Shown in pieces: positions 47,366-56,886 of a stretch of 64,000 nt of DNA. The position numbers and the translations under genes are program-made. The stretch covers positions 62,001-126,000 of the forward strand of contig NZ_FOFZ01000010.1 in NCBI RefSeq assembly GCF_900111075.1, written 5' to 3'. The notes below the pieces were generated by a model. It did not search any database. It saw nothing but the letters and a program-made list of their open reading frames with translations, and was not told the origin of the DNA. Source of the stretch: Flavobacterium frigoris. GTDB lineage: Bacteria > Bacteroidota > Bacteroidia > Flavobacteriales > Flavobacteriaceae. Within the stretch, counting starts at the first letter, position 1. Every line of letters starts with the position of its first letter.

Positions 47366-47398
47366 AAAACCATCATGCGAACATGATGGTTTTTTTTT
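47366..47398 (+). terminator. Terminator after the large TonB receptor
   Basis: AAAACCATCATG / CATGATGGTTTT, 12-bp perfect stem, CGAA tetraloop, long T run. Confidence 0.9.
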
Positions 47399-47434
47399 GG
47401 TTTTAACTTTCGATTAGAATGATTATAAACTTTG

Positions 47435-47442
47435 TAACTTTG
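47435..47442 (+). promoter_or_regulatory. -7 element TAACTTTG for uvrB
   Basis: TAACTTTG, 30 bases before the ATG. Confidence 0.55.
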
Positions 47443-47472
47443 CAGTTCTAAAACTTTTGTACCCCAATACCA

Positions 47473-49464
47473 ATGAATTTCCAAGTAGTATCAGATTATC
47501 AGCCCAAAGGTGACCAGCCACAAGCCATTGAAAAATTAACCCAAGGGATCATTGACGGCGAGAAATTTCAAAACTTATTGGGAGTAACTGGTTCTGGTAA
47601 AACATTTACAGTCGCTAATGTTATTCAGGAAGTACAGCGCCCTACCCTAGTTTTAGCACATAATAAAACGTTGGCTGCGCAACTGTACTCTGAATTTAAG
47701 CAATTCTTTCCAAACAATGCAGTAGAGTATTTTGTATCCTATTATGATTATTACCAACCTGAAGCTTTTATGCCTGTTACCGGAGTTTTTATTGAAAAGG
47801 ACTTATCCATCAATGAAGAACTGGAAAAAATGAGAATGTCAACAACTGCCTCGTTGCTTTCCGGACGAAGAGATATTTTAGTAGTTGCATCGGTTTCTTG
47901 TTTGTACGGTATTGGTAATCCTGTAGAATTTCAGAAAAATTTAATTCCTATTGAGAAAGGTCAAATCATTTCTCGAACTAAATTGTTACATCAACTAGTA
48001 CAAAGCTTATATTCCAGAACAGAAGCCGATTTTAATCCTGGAAGCTTCAGAATAAAAGGCGATACAGTAGACGTATATCCTAGTTATGCAGATGAAGCTT
48101 ACAGAATTCATTTCTTTGGAGATGAAATTGAAGAGATTGAAAGTTTCGATACAAAAGATTCTAAGGTTCTTGAAAAATTTGACAAATTGACGATTTACCC
48201 AGCCAATATGTTCGTGACTTCTCCAGATGTGCTACAAGGTGCTATTTGGGAAATCCAACAAGATCTAGTCAAACAAGTCGATTATTTCAAAGAAATCGGA
48301 AAACATTTAGAAGCAAAACGATTAGAAGAGCGTACTAATTTTGATTTAGAAATGATTCGAGAACTGGGCTATTGCTCTGGAATTGAAAACTATTCCCGTT
48401 ATCTAGACGGAAGACTGCCCGGAACAAGACCATTCTGCTTGTTAGATTATTTTCCTAAAGATTATTTAATGGTGGTGGACGAAAGTCATGTAACCCTTTC
48501 TCAAGTTAGCGCCATGTACGGCGGAGACAGAAGCCGAAAAGAAAATTTAGTAGAATATGGTTTCAGACTCCCCGCTGCTATGGACAATCGCCCCTTGAAG
48601 TTTGAGGAATTTGAAGCGATGCAAAACCAAGTTATTTATGTTTCGGCAACTCCAGCCGATTATGAATTACAAAAAACGGATGGCGTAGTAGTAGAACAGG
48701 TTATTAGACCAACAGGATTATTAGATCCTGTAATTGAAATTCGACCAAGTTTAAATCAAATAGATGATTTAATCGAAGAAATTCATGCGCGTAGTGAAGT
48801 TGACGAAAGAGTTTTAGTAACTACCCTAACCAAGAGAATGGCAGAAGAATTAGCGAAATATTTAACAAAGGTTAATATTCGTTGCCGCTATATCCACTCG
48901 GATATCGATACTTTAGAGCGAATTGAAATCATGCAAGACTTACGAAAAGGAATGTTTGATGTTTTGATCGGGGTAAATTTACTTCGTGAAGGGCTAGATC
49001 TGCCTGAAGTATCGCTTGTAGCAATTTTAGATGCCGACAAAGAGGGATTTCTACGTAGCCATCGTTCGCTGACGCAAACTATAGGTCGAGCCGCTAGAAA
49101 CCTTAACGGGAAAGCGATTATGTATGCTGATAAAATAACGGCTAGCATGCAAAAAACAATTGACGAAACCGATTACCGCAGAACAAAGCAAATTAATTTT
49201 AATACACAAAACAACCAAGTTCCACAAGCGCTAAACAAAAAAATTGAGAGCGCTTTTACTAAAAATCCTTTGGCGGATTACGAATTAGGACTCACTTTAA
49301 ATGCGGCTGCCGAATCAGAAACAGAATATCTATCGAAAGCAGAAGTAGAAAAGCGCATTCGTGAAAAAAGAAAGGCAATGGAGAAAGCTGCAAAAGATTT
49401 GGACTTTATGCAAGCGGCTAAATTACGTGATGACATCAAAAAATTACAAGAACAGCTTACCTAG
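47473..49464 (+). CDS. uvrB: UvrABC excision nuclease subunit B
   Basis: DNA damage recognition and helicase subunit of nucleotide excision repair. 663 residues. Walker A GVTGSGKTFT near 34-43, YYDYYQPEAF beta-hairpin, DESHV box, GVNLLREGLDLPEVSLVAILDADKEGFLRS and QTIGRAARN helicase motifs, and the C-terminal UVR motif (MEKAAKDLDFMQAAKLRDDIKKLQEQ) that contacts UvrC. Its stop TAG shares the bases CTAG with the stop of the convergent downstream gene. Confidence 0.98.
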   Translation: MNFQVVSDYQPKGDQPQAIEKLTQGIIDGEKFQNLLGVTGSGKTFTVANVIQEVQRPTLVLAHNKTLAAQLYSEFKQFFPNNAVEYFVSYYDYYQPEAFMPVTGVFIEKDLSINEELEKMRMSTTASLLSGRRDILVVASVSCLYGIGNPVEFQKNLIPIEKGQIISRTKLLHQLVQSLYSRTEADFNPGSFRIKGDTVDVYPSYADEAYRIHFFGDEIEEIESFDTKDSKVLEKFDKLTIYPANMFVTSPDVLQGAIWEIQQDLVKQVDYFKEIGKHLEAKRLEERTNFDLEMIRELGYCSGIENYSRYLDGRLPGTRPFCLLDYFPKDYLMVVDESHVTLSQVSAMYGGDRSRKENLVEYGFRLPAAMDNRPLKFEEFEAMQNQVIYVSATPADYELQKTDGVVVEQVIRPTGLLDPVIEIRPSLNQIDDLIEEIHARSEVDERVLVTTLTKRMAEELAKYLTKVNIRCRYIHSDIDTLERIEIMQDLRKGMFDVLIGVNLLREGLDLPEVSLVAILDADKEGFLRSHRSLTQTIGRAARNLNGKAIMYADKITASMQKTIDETDYRRTKQINFNTQNNQVPQALNKKIESAFTKNPLADYELGLTLNAAAESETEYLSKAEVEKRIREKRKAMEKAAKDLDFMQAAKLRDDIKKLQEQLT

Positions 49465-49862
49465 TTACGTTCTTCTCTAAAAATTCTCAATAACACATCA
49501 GCAGGAATGGCCGTATTGGGAGCTTTTTCTATTTTTTTTACCACAAGTTTGGCAGACTCAGGATTCAATCCCATACGTATTGCAATTTGTTTAACGGCCG
49601 TAGCTTCGTTACCGTGCAAAATCGCATCGCTATGCATTAATAATGCCAATCTATAAAATTGTTGAATTCTTTGAAGTTCATTCTTAATAGGCAATTTTGG
49701 TAATTCCTGATGAAATAAATCGTTAAATCCTCCTTTTTCGATATTCAAATCATTAGCAATTAGAAACAAAAATTCATATTCTTTTTTATGTAAATGACCA
49801 TCAACTGTTGAAAAAGCAATCATTTCTAAAAGTAGCCTCTTTTTTTCTTCGTACATATTCAT
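49461..49862 (-). CDS. TerB-like small helical protein
   Basis: 133 residues from the ATG at 49862; a TTG one codon upstream is less likely. Helical with LLLEMIAFSTVDGHLHKKEYEFLFLIANDLNI, the pattern of the TerB/tellurite-resistance fold (acidic metal-binding loop DGHLHKKE), and a second half-repeat LALLMHSDAILHGNEATAVKQIAIRMGL. Function unknown. Convergent with uvrB, the two genes overlapping by 4 bases through the palindrome CTAG. Confidence 0.65.
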   Translation of the reverse strand: MNMYEEKKRLLLEMIAFSTVDGHLHKKEYEFLFLIANDLNIEKGGFNDLFHQELPKLPIKNELQRIQQFYRLALLMHSDAILHGNEATAVKQIAIRMGLNPESAKLVVKKIEKAPNTAIPADVLLRIFREERN

Positions 49863-50158
49863 CAAATTATTAATTTTAGCTAAAATATGGCTTTTAAATT
49901 TAAAACCCTAAAACAAGCAGGCATTCAACAATTTATCCTAATTAAATTGTTTTTTTTGATGACTATCAAATCATTTGTTTCGTAAAGTGTTCATCAAAGT
50001 ATATTTCATTCAAAAAAGCCAGAAGGCCTAGAGACAGCTATAAAAACATCCTTTGATTCTAAACATCTATACCAGAACAACAATCGAATGAGGAGAAAGG
50101 AACAAAAAAAAAGAGAACCAAATTAGTTCTCTTTTTTACTATTTATCTGAAATGGGTA
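49863..50158. other. Intergenic region with terminator of the small secreted gene
   Basis: About 296 AT-rich bases. The only structure is the hairpin at 50107-50137. Confidence 0.6.
50107..50137. terminator. Terminator after the small secreted charged protein gene
   Basis: AAAAAAGAGAAC / GTTCTCTTTTTT, 12-bp perfect stem, 7-base loop. Confidence 0.85.
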
Positions 50159-50473
50159 TTAATCATCATACCTATCATCATGATCTCTTTCTTTATATTT
50201 TTTCCCTTTATGCCATTTTCCATGATGCTTTTTATCGTCGCATCTTCTTTCATCATACCATCTATCTTCATCATAATCTCTATTATCTACATAAATGACG
50301 CGCTCCTGTTGATATTCAACAGTTCTTCTTTGTGGTTCGTATCCACGCTCATAATGACCCGATAGAACTATTGAAGGCAATCCAATATTTACACCCACTG
50401 AAACTTGTGCATTTATTGTGCTTGAGGCAAAAAAGGCAATTCCTAGCATTGCGAGTATTTTTATATTTTTCAT
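50159..50473 (-). CDS. Small secreted protein with highly charged tail
   Basis: 104 residues. Signal peptide (ILAMLGIAFFASSTINAQ), a short segment VSVGVNIGLPSIVLSGHYERGYEP, then a tail from about residue 60 dominated by D, R, K, H and Y (DNRDYDEDRWYDERRCDDKKHH...). I recognise no family. The frame, signal peptide and own terminator support a real gene. The His/Asp-rich tail might bind metals or mineral; speculation. Confidence 0.65.
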   Translation of the reverse strand: MKNIKILAMLGIAFFASSTINAQVSVGVNIGLPSIVLSGHYERGYEPQRRTVEYQQERVIYVDNRDYDEDRWYDERRCDDKKHHGKWHKGKKYKERDHDDRYDD

Positions 50474-50864
50474 ATTTCAAAATTTTAATTAATAACTATT
50501 ATGGCTAAAACCAATAACTGTGCCACTAAATGATTCTAAAACTACTACAGTTAACCAAAACAAATAAAAAAAATATACAATCACATTATAATCAATAAAT
50601 TACAGCAAGTTAAAGTAAAGTAAAAAAGACAACCGAAATCCATTCCTTGGACAAAAACATTATTCAAAGTAATTAAAACTAACAAATAGAATACTCCGTA
50701 TAAATAAAGTCCAGCATAAAAATCTACTAATTTGATTTATAGAATAAGAGCAATACTTAATAAAAAGCTATCGTATTTTAGCTTGATTCAAAATCAAATT
50801 ATAAAAATAATTACTATTTTTAGCTACGAAATTGTTTCCAAATCAAAACACAAAATAATACTTA
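50474..50864. other. Divergent AT-rich intergenic region
   Basis: About 390 bases between divergent genes; must hold both promoters. I see no clear TAnnTTTG element, RNA or ORF. Confidence 0.5.
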
Positions 50865-51668
50865 ATGATTAACCGACTCTTCCTCCTTCTTGGATTATTT
50901 TTTGCTGTAACAAATATAACGGCGCAAGAAAGCACTACCTCAAAACAAGTTTCTACTTTTACGATTGAAGTCCCACAATTACAGACAACAAAAAAAATAT
51001 GGATTTACCTTCCAAAGAATTATGAAAACACAAAGAAGAAGTATTCCGTTCTTTATATGCACGATGCGCAGAATTTATTTGATACAAAAACGGCCTATGC
51101 AGGCGAATGGAATGTTGATGAAAAATTGGACAGTATCAATGCACAGCTAATTGTTATTGGCATCGAACATGGTAATGATAAACGCATGGAAGAGTTGACA
51201 CCCTTCAAAAATGAAAAATATGGTGGAGGAAATGCCGATGCTTATCTTGAGTTTATTGTCAAAACATTAAAACCACAAATTGACCAAAAGTACAGAACTA
51301 AGACAAAAAAGAAAAATACGCTAATAATGGGCAGCTCTCTAGGTGGATTAGTGTCTTTTTACGCAATTTTGAAATACCCGCAAGTGTTTGGAAAAGCGGC
51401 CATTTTCAGCCCTTCCTTTTGGTTCTCAGATAAAATATATGATGTAGTCGAAAACACAAAAAAAATTAAAAGCAAAATATATTTTCTGTGTGGCGACAAT
51501 GAAAGTGAAGATATGGTGTCAGACCTGAACAAAATGGAAAATCTCTTAAATACAAAGCGCTGTTATTGTTTAAACTTGAATAAAAAGAAAATCGTAGAAG
51601 GAGGCCAACACAATGAAAAACTATGGCGTGATGGATTTACAAAGGCCATTATTTGGCTGGGATATTAA
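50865..51668 (+). CDS. Secreted alpha/beta hydrolase (esterase D type)
   Basis: 267 residues. Signal peptide (LFLLLGLFFAVTNITAQ), then an esterase fold: IWIYLPKNYENTKKKYSVLYMHDAQNLFD, IGIEHGNDKRMEEL, and LIMGSSLGGLVSFYA with the nucleophilic Ser; GGQHNEKLWRD holds the catalytic His. Similar proteins act on ferric-enterobactin-like esters or acetylated sugars, so a siderophore esterase role is possible but unproved. 70 bases before the dipeptide epimerase gene. Confidence 0.85.
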   Translation: MINRLFLLLGLFFAVTNITAQESTTSKQVSTFTIEVPQLQTTKKIWIYLPKNYENTKKKYSVLYMHDAQNLFDTKTAYAGEWNVDEKLDSINAQLIVIGIEHGNDKRMEELTPFKNEKYGGGNADAYLEFIVKTLKPQIDQKYRTKTKKKNTLIMGSSLGGLVSFYAILKYPQVFGKAAIFSPSFWFSDKIYDVVENTKKIKSKIYFLCGDNESEDMVSDLNKMENLLNTKRCYCLNLNKKKIVEGGQHNEKLWRDGFTKAIIWLGY

Positions 51669-51738
51669 CTAATTCGTTATATTTACAAACCATTGTCACT
51701 ACAGATTTACATAAAATTATAAATCCACAAAACCAATT

Positions 51739-52749
51739 ATGGAATTAATAATAAGAGCATACGACCTTAAGTTAAAACATACGTTTACTATTTCGAGAGA
51801 ATCAATCGATTTCCAACCTTCTTTAATTGTAGAATTAAAAAGTGAAGGATTTTCGGGTTTCGGTGAAGCAACATCAAATCCGTATTATAATACGACTGTA
51901 CCAGTAATGACGGAAGATTTAAACAAAATTCGCAGCATTATCGAAGACAGCGATGGTGAAACCCCTGAGGTTTTTTGGAATAAAATGCACTTTCACTTAA
52001 AAGAGGACATGTTTGCGTTATGCGCTTTGGACATGGCATACAATGATTTGTACGCTCGAAAAAAAGGGAAAAAATTATATGAATACTGGAACTATACAAT
52101 AGAAAACAATCCATTAACCGATTATACCATCGGGATTGCTTCTATAGACAAAATGGTTTCTAAGATGAAGGAATTGCCTTGGCCTATATATAAAATTAAA
52201 CTAGGAACCCACGAAGACATCGCCATCGTAACAGAGCTTAGAAAACATACTAATGCTATTTTCAGAATTGACGCTAACTGCGGATGGGGAGTTGAGGAAA
52301 CAATCAGAAATGCTATAGCATTAAAAAAATTAGGTGTTGAATTCCTGGAGCAACCTATGAAAGCGGATAATTGGGAAGGACATAAGGAAGTTTTCAAACA
52401 TTCTGTGCTACCAATCATAGCCGATGAAAGTTGTATCATTGAAGAAGATGTCGCTAAATGCCACAACCATTTTCATGGCGTAAATATCAAATTAGTAAAA
52501 TGTGGCGGTTTAACTCCGGCCAGACGCATGATTCAAGAAGCAAAACAACTAGGTTTAAAAACAATGGTGGGATGCATGACGGAATCTTCTGTAGGTATTT
52601 CAGCCATCGCTCATTTATTACCACAATTGAATTATGTTGACATGGACGGTGCCTTACTTCTAGCAGAAGATATCGCAAATGGTGTAACCATCAAACACGG
52701 AAAAATTACCTATTCTGAATTGAACGGTACGGGAGTTGTTTTAAAATAA
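51739..52749 (+). CDS. Dipeptide epimerase (enolase superfamily)
   Basis: 336 residues. Muconate-lactonising subgroup: YKIKLGT with the catalytic Lys pair near residue 155, RIDANCGW (metal Asp), EQPM (metal Glu), DESC (metal Asp) and VNIKLVKCGG with the second Lys. Members that sit near murein-recycling genes act as L-Ala-D/L-Glu epimerases; here the exact dipeptide is not decided by the sequence. The PLP enzyme gene begins 6 bases after its stop. Confidence 0.88.
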   Translation: MELIIRAYDLKLKHTFTISRESIDFQPSLIVELKSEGFSGFGEATSNPYYNTTVPVMTEDLNKIRSIIEDSDGETPEVFWNKMHFHLKEDMFALCALDMAYNDLYARKKGKKLYEYWNYTIENNPLTDYTIGIASIDKMVSKMKELPWPIYKIKLGTHEDIAIVTELRKHTNAIFRIDANCGWGVEETIRNAIALKKLGVEFLEQPMKADNWEGHKEVFKHSVLPIIADESCIIEEDVAKCHNHFHGVNIKLVKCGGLTPARRMIQEAKQLGLKTMVGCMTESSVGISAIAHLLPQLNYVDMDGALLLAEDIANGVTIKHGKITYSELNGTGVVLK

Positions 52750-52755
52750 TTACAA

Positions 52756-53787
52756 ATGAAAATCAATCAGTTTCCAGACAGAATAATTGAGGTTGAAAAA
52801 GAAAATTATTTATACTTTGGCGGAACAGCCTATTTAGGAATGCCTGCCAACCCAGAATTTCAACAACTGATTGTGAAAAACATACTACGTTGGGGCTCCG
52901 CTTACGGAAGTTCCAGGAATTCAAACATACAACTTACAGCTTATGAAAAAGGGGAACAGTTTTTAACGGAATATATTAATGCAGATGCTACAGTTACTGT
53001 TTCATCGGGAATGCTTGCCGCAAAATTAGTAATTGAAGAACTTACGTCACATACAGATATTTTCTTTAGCTTTCCAAATAATCATACGGCTCTAAAAGTC
53101 CCTAATAGTTTACCGTTTTTTATCGAAAACGAATTAAATCCCCGCTTACTAGACGATACAAATGAAAGAATAACTATTCTAACAGATGCCGTCGCTAGTT
53201 TTCAGATAAAAGAAGTTGATTTAGCCGCTATCGATTTGATTGCTTCGAATAAGGAAATTACTTTGGTTATTGATGAATCTCACTCTTTAGGTGTTTTAGG
53301 AAATAACGGATGTGGAATTTTTTCTACGATCCATCATAAAAATATTAAACGAAAAATTATGGTCGCATCGCTAGGAAAAGCAATGGGCGTTACCGGCGGT
53401 GTTATTGCATCTGATCAATCTTTTATTGATCAAATAAGGAATAATCCTTCATTTGTTTCAAGTGCAGGAATGAGCCCTGCGCTGATTGAGGCACTGGCAG
53501 AAGCAGGCAGAATCTACAAAAGCCAACATATAAAGTTAAAAAACAATCTAAAATACATTGATAGTATTTTGGTGAAAAATGAAGCGTTCGCATTTAACCC
53601 TGCATATCCTGTAATCTATCCCGAAGTAGAAGGAATCAATGAACTTTTTAACACCAATAAAATCATAGTTACTAATTTTAAATATCCTACTGGCGGCAAA
53701 GATTTGAACAGAATCATATTTACAGCTAATCATACAGAAGATGATTTAAACAAAATAATTAGCATTCTAAACCAATACCAATTCTGA
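52756..53787 (+). CDS. PLP-dependent aminotransferase class I/II (KBL/BioF-like)
   Basis: 343 residues, about 40 shorter than typical KBL/AONS enzymes. VTVSSGMLAAKLV binds the PLP phosphate, VIDESHSLGVLG holds the PLP aspartate and VASLGKAMGVTGG the Schiff-base lysine, all in the alpha-oxoamine synthase style. GGTAYLGMPANPEFQQLI replaces the usual N-terminus. Co-transcribed with the epimerase, so it probably acts on the same or a linked amino acid; this is inference. Confidence 0.85.
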   Translation: MKINQFPDRIIEVEKENYLYFGGTAYLGMPANPEFQQLIVKNILRWGSAYGSSRNSNIQLTAYEKGEQFLTEYINADATVTVSSGMLAAKLVIEELTSHTDIFFSFPNNHTALKVPNSLPFFIENELNPRLLDDTNERITILTDAVASFQIKEVDLAAIDLIASNKEITLVIDESHSLGVLGNNGCGIFSTIHHKNIKRKIMVASLGKAMGVTGGVIASDQSFIDQIRNNPSFVSSAGMSPALIEALAEAGRIYKSQHIKLKNNLKYIDSILVKNEAFAFNPAYPVIYPEVEGINELFNTNKIIVTNFKYPTGGKDLNRIIFTANHTEDDLNKIISILNQYQF

Positions 53788-53841
53788 ACCTAAAATTACG
53801 ACCACTTACTTTTTAAACGTACATTTGTAAAAAATTAGAAT

Positions 53842-54309
53842 ATGATGACAAATAACGATATCTTCAAAAAACTACGCGTTGCATTAATGTTACGTGATGA
53901 CCAAATTGTTGAAATATTGGAATTAGTAGACTTTAGAATTACTAAATCAGAATTAGGTGCTTTTTTCCGTGATGAAAAACATGAAAATTATATGGAATGT
54001 GGCGACCAAGTGTTACGCAATTTCCTGAATGCTTTAGTTATCCATTTACGTGGAACGAAGGAAAACCCTAAAAATCCAAATGACGTTTTAGCAAAACATA
54101 AAGCGCAAATACCTGCAAAGGAAGGATCTAAAGACAGACCCGAATTTAAAGCAAAACCAAAAGATCAAGAAAAGTCAAGAGGTGATGAAGCTCCTTCGAA
54201 AACAAAATCTGCGACAAAAAAACCGTCTAAGAAAGATTACCCTAAAGGAAATTCAAAAACGCAGGTAGTAGAAAAGGTAAAATACAATTTCGGAAAGAAT
54301 AAAAAATAA
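53842..54309 (+). CDS. DUF1456 family protein with basic tail
   Basis: 155 residues. Residues 1-70 carry two DUF1456 units (NNDIFKKLRVALMLRDDQIVEILELVDFRITKSELGAFFRDEKHENY and the following CGDQVLRNFLNALVIHLRG). The rest is lysine-rich and likely disordered. Related to E. coli YehS; function unknown. Start at 53842 or the ATG 3 bases later. Ends 7 bases before the next gene. Confidence 0.85.
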   Translation: MMTNNDIFKKLRVALMLRDDQIVEILELVDFRITKSELGAFFRDEKHENYMECGDQVLRNFLNALVIHLRGTKENPKNPNDVLAKHKAQIPAKEGSKDRPEFKAKPKDQEKSRGDEAPSKTKSATKKPSKKDYPKGNSKTQVVEKVKYNFGKNKK

Positions 54310-54316
54310 TTCAATT

Positions 54317-54973
54317 ATGAAAACTGCTTTGATTATTGGTAGTACTGGCTTAATTGGTTCGAAATTATTGGATATTCTTTTAGAAAGTCCAGCCTACGAT
54401 AAAGTCATTACTTTTGTAAAAAGAGATACTGGAAAAACACATACCAAATTAACACAACATATTATAGATTTTGATAAACAGGATACCTATCAAAATTTAG
54501 TTGTTGGTGATGATTTTTTCTGTACCATTGGTACCACTATCAAAAAAGCAGGAAGTAAAGAAGCCTTCAGGAAAGTAGATTTCGGTTATCCGAAGCAGTT
54601 TGCCACTTTCGCTCTAAAAAATGATATTAAGCAATTTCTGACTATTTCATCGCTTGGTGCCGATAAAGCTTCTGGGAATTTCTATCTGAAGACTAAAGGA
54701 GAAATAGAAGACTTTTTGAAAAATTCGAGTTTTGAAAGTGTTGCAATTTTGAGACCTTCTTTACTTCTAGGAGACAGGAAGGAATTTAGACTGGGAGAAA
54801 AATTAGGTTCTGTTTTTATGAAACTATTTTCATTTATATTTATTGGAGGACTAAAAAAATACAAACCCATAGAAAGTGACGCCGTAGCAAAAGCTCTTTT
54901 TAGAATTGCACAAAAAAACAAAAAAGGTTTTAGCATATATGAATCCGATGAAGTTCAAAAAATCGGAAATTAA
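54317..54973 (+). CDS. NAD(P)-binding oxidoreductase (atypical SDR)
   Basis: 218 residues. IIGSTGLIGSKLLDILL is the dinucleotide-binding motif, FCTIGTTIKKAGSKEAFRKVDFGYPKQFA and FLTISSLGADK follow, as in the HTATIP2/YbjT-like atypical short-chain dehydrogenases. No catalytic tyrosine motif YxxxK in the classic place apart from YLKTKGEIE, which may serve. Function unknown; follows DUF1456 by 7 bases. Confidence 0.85.
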   Translation: MKTALIIGSTGLIGSKLLDILLESPAYDKVITFVKRDTGKTHTKLTQHIIDFDKQDTYQNLVVGDDFFCTIGTTIKKAGSKEAFRKVDFGYPKQFATFALKNDIKQFLTISSLGADKASGNFYLKTKGEIEDFLKNSSFESVAILRPSLLLGDRKEFRLGEKLGSVFMKLFSFIFIGGLKKYKPIESDAVAKALFRIAQKNKKGFSIYESDEVQKIGN

Positions 54974-54982
54974 TAAAACAAA

Positions 54983-55016
54983 AAATCCTGTTCGCCACGG
55001 CCAACAGGATTTTTTT
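54983..55016 (+). terminator. Terminator after the SDR-like gene
   Basis: AAATCCTGTT / AACAGGATTT stem with a 10-base loop and T run. Confidence 0.85.
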
Positions 55017-55056
55017 GTACATTTAACTTATCATAAATCTATTTTATCGCTTCAAA

Positions 55057-55578
55057 ATGAAATTATACCAAACAATATTATTGTTATTCGTTACTACACT
55101 AAGCTTAGGACAAAATAATAGATCTAAAGAACCTGCCACGTTCCTTGATTCTGCATTTATTTCTGCTAATACAATGAACTATATAAATTCTGAAGAGATA
55201 GAATCTGTAAACATTATTAAAAATGACACGATAATTAACAATAACAGCTATGCTGGACAAATACATATAACTTCTAAAAACCCTAATAAATACATTTTTT
55301 TAAGCTTAGAACAAGTCAAATCTGAATATACTAAAATTAAAAAAGCCGATGTCATCTATATGATAAATGGGGAATTCATTAAAGATAATATCGAAACCTT
55401 CAAAATAGATAAAAACTATATTTTAACGGTTGAAGTTACGAATTCAAACGAGTTTTACAACATAAGAAAAAGCGACAGGAAATTTGACATGATTAACATC
55501 TTGGTGAGAACCAAAAATAACTTAGATAATAAGAATCAAATTTTATTACGAGGTTATGAAGCAGTTGGTCTTAAATAG
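55057..55578 (+). CDS. Small secreted protein with a TonB-plug-like segment
   Basis: 173 residues with a signal peptide (TILLLFVTTLSLGQ). The stretch INSEEIESVNIIKNDTI...YAGQIHITSKNP reads like the core of a TonB plug (DIESINVLK-dasa-YG-AANGVIxITTK) without the barrel. Similar plug fragments occur in Bacteroidota at the end of M56/BlaR-type proteins or as free small proteins. Function unknown. Own terminator; convergent with sucC. Confidence 0.65.
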   Translation: MKLYQTILLLFVTTLSLGQNNRSKEPATFLDSAFISANTMNYINSEEIESVNIIKNDTIINNNSYAGQIHITSKNPNKYIFLSLEQVKSEYTKIKKADVIYMINGEFIKDNIETFKIDKNYILTVEVTNSNEFYNIRKSDRKFDMINILVRTKNNLDNKNQILLRGYEAVGLK

Positions 55579-55594
55579 ATTTTATAAAAACAAA

Positions 55595-55624
55595 AAATCC
55601 TGAGCTTTCACTCAGGATTTTTTT
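55595..55624. terminator. Shared terminator of the plug-like gene and sucC
   Basis: AAATCCTGAG / CTCAGGATTT, 10-bp perfect stem, 6-base loop, A and T tracts on the two sides. Confidence 0.85.
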
Positions 55625-55643
55625 ATATCTACTAATTTTCTAA

Positions 55644-56837
55644 TTAAGAAAGAGCTGCTTTTACTTGGTCAGCTGCTTCTTGGAATTCAACAGCCGATAA
55701 AATTGGCATTCCTGAATTATCAATTAATTCTTTTGCAATTGCTGCGTTAGTACCTTGTAAACGAACAATAATTGGCACTTTAATAGCATCTCCCATATTT
55801 TTGTAAGCGTCAACAACTCCTTGTGCCACACGGTCACAACGAACGATTCCACCAAAAATATTAATTAAAATCGCTTTTACGTTTGGATCTTTTAAGATAA
55901 TACGGAAAGCAGTTTCAACACGTTTTGCATCAGCAGTTCCACCTACGTCAAGGAAGTTTGCAGGCTCAAAACCAGCATACTTAATTAAATCCATCGTTGC
56001 CATTGCTAATCCAGCTCCGTTCACCATACATCCAACTGTACCGTCAAGATCTACATAGTTTAATCCTACTTCTTTTGCTTCTACTTCGATTGGATTTTCT
56101 TCAAGAATATCACGCATCTCAGCATATGCTTTTTGTCTGTACAAAGCGTTATCATCAATATTAACTTTAGCATCTACAGCTAAAATTTTATTGTCAGATG
56201 TTTTTAAAACTGGGTTGATTTCAAACATTGATGCATCAGAACCAATGTATGCATTATACAAAGCATCAATAAATTTCACCATTTCTTTAAAAGCATTTCC
56301 AGAAAGGCCTAAGTTAAAAGCAATTCTTCTTGCTTGAAAACCTTGAAGTCCTACAGAAGGATCAACCTCTTCAGTAAAAATTAAATGCGGAGTATGTTCT
56401 GCTACTTCTTCGATATCCATTCCACCTTCAGTAGAATACATAATCATATTGCGACCTGTCGCTCTATTCAATAAAACAGATACGTAAAATTCTGAAGTTT
56501 CACTTTCACCAGGATAATAAACATCTTCAGCAACTAAAACCTTGTGTACTTTTTTACCTTCTGCAGAAGTTTGAGGCGTAACCAATTGCATTCCAATAAT
56601 TTGACCTGCAATTTCTTCTACTTGTTGTAAATTTTTGGCAAGTTTTACTCCTCCACCTTTTCCACGTCCACCTGCATGAACTTGCGCCTTAATTACAAAC
56701 CAACTTGTCCCTGTTTCAGTAGTTAATTGTTTTGCAGCAGCAACAGCTTCAACTGCATTATTAGCAACGATACCGCGCTGAATGCGAACTCCGTAACTAG
56801 CTAAAATCTCTTTTCCTTGATATTCGTGTATGTTCAT
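55644..56837 (-). CDS. sucC: Succinyl-CoA ligase (ADP-forming) subunit beta
   Basis: TCA-cycle enzyme making ATP or GTP from succinyl-CoA. 397 residues. MNIHEYQGKEILASYG, KAQVHAGGRGKGGGVKLAKN (ATP-grasp), EINPVLK and FLDVGGTADAKRVETAF, with NIFGGIVRCDRVAQGV for CoA/phosphohistidine contact. sucD is not adjacent in this window, so the two subunits are apparently encoded apart. Confidence 0.97.
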   Translation of the reverse strand: MNIHEYQGKEILASYGVRIQRGIVANNAVEAVAAAKQLTTETGTSWFVIKAQVHAGGRGKGGGVKLAKNLQQVEEIAGQIIGMQLVTPQTSAEGKKVHKVLVAEDVYYPGESETSEFYVSVLLNRATGRNMIMYSTEGGMDIEEVAEHTPHLIFTEEVDPSVGLQGFQARRIAFNLGLSGNAFKEMVKFIDALYNAYIGSDASMFEINPVLKTSDNKILAVDAKVNIDDNALYRQKAYAEMRDILEENPIEVEAKEVGLNYVDLDGTVGCMVNGAGLAMATMDLIKYAGFEPANFLDVGGTADAKRVETAFRIILKDPNVKAILINIFGGIVRCDRVAQGVVDAYKNMGDAIKVPIIVRLQGTNAAIAKELIDNSGMPILSAVEFQEAADQVKAALS

Positions 56838-56886
56838 AATATAGAATTTGTCTGGATCCTGAATTTATTTCAGAATATAAGTGGCA

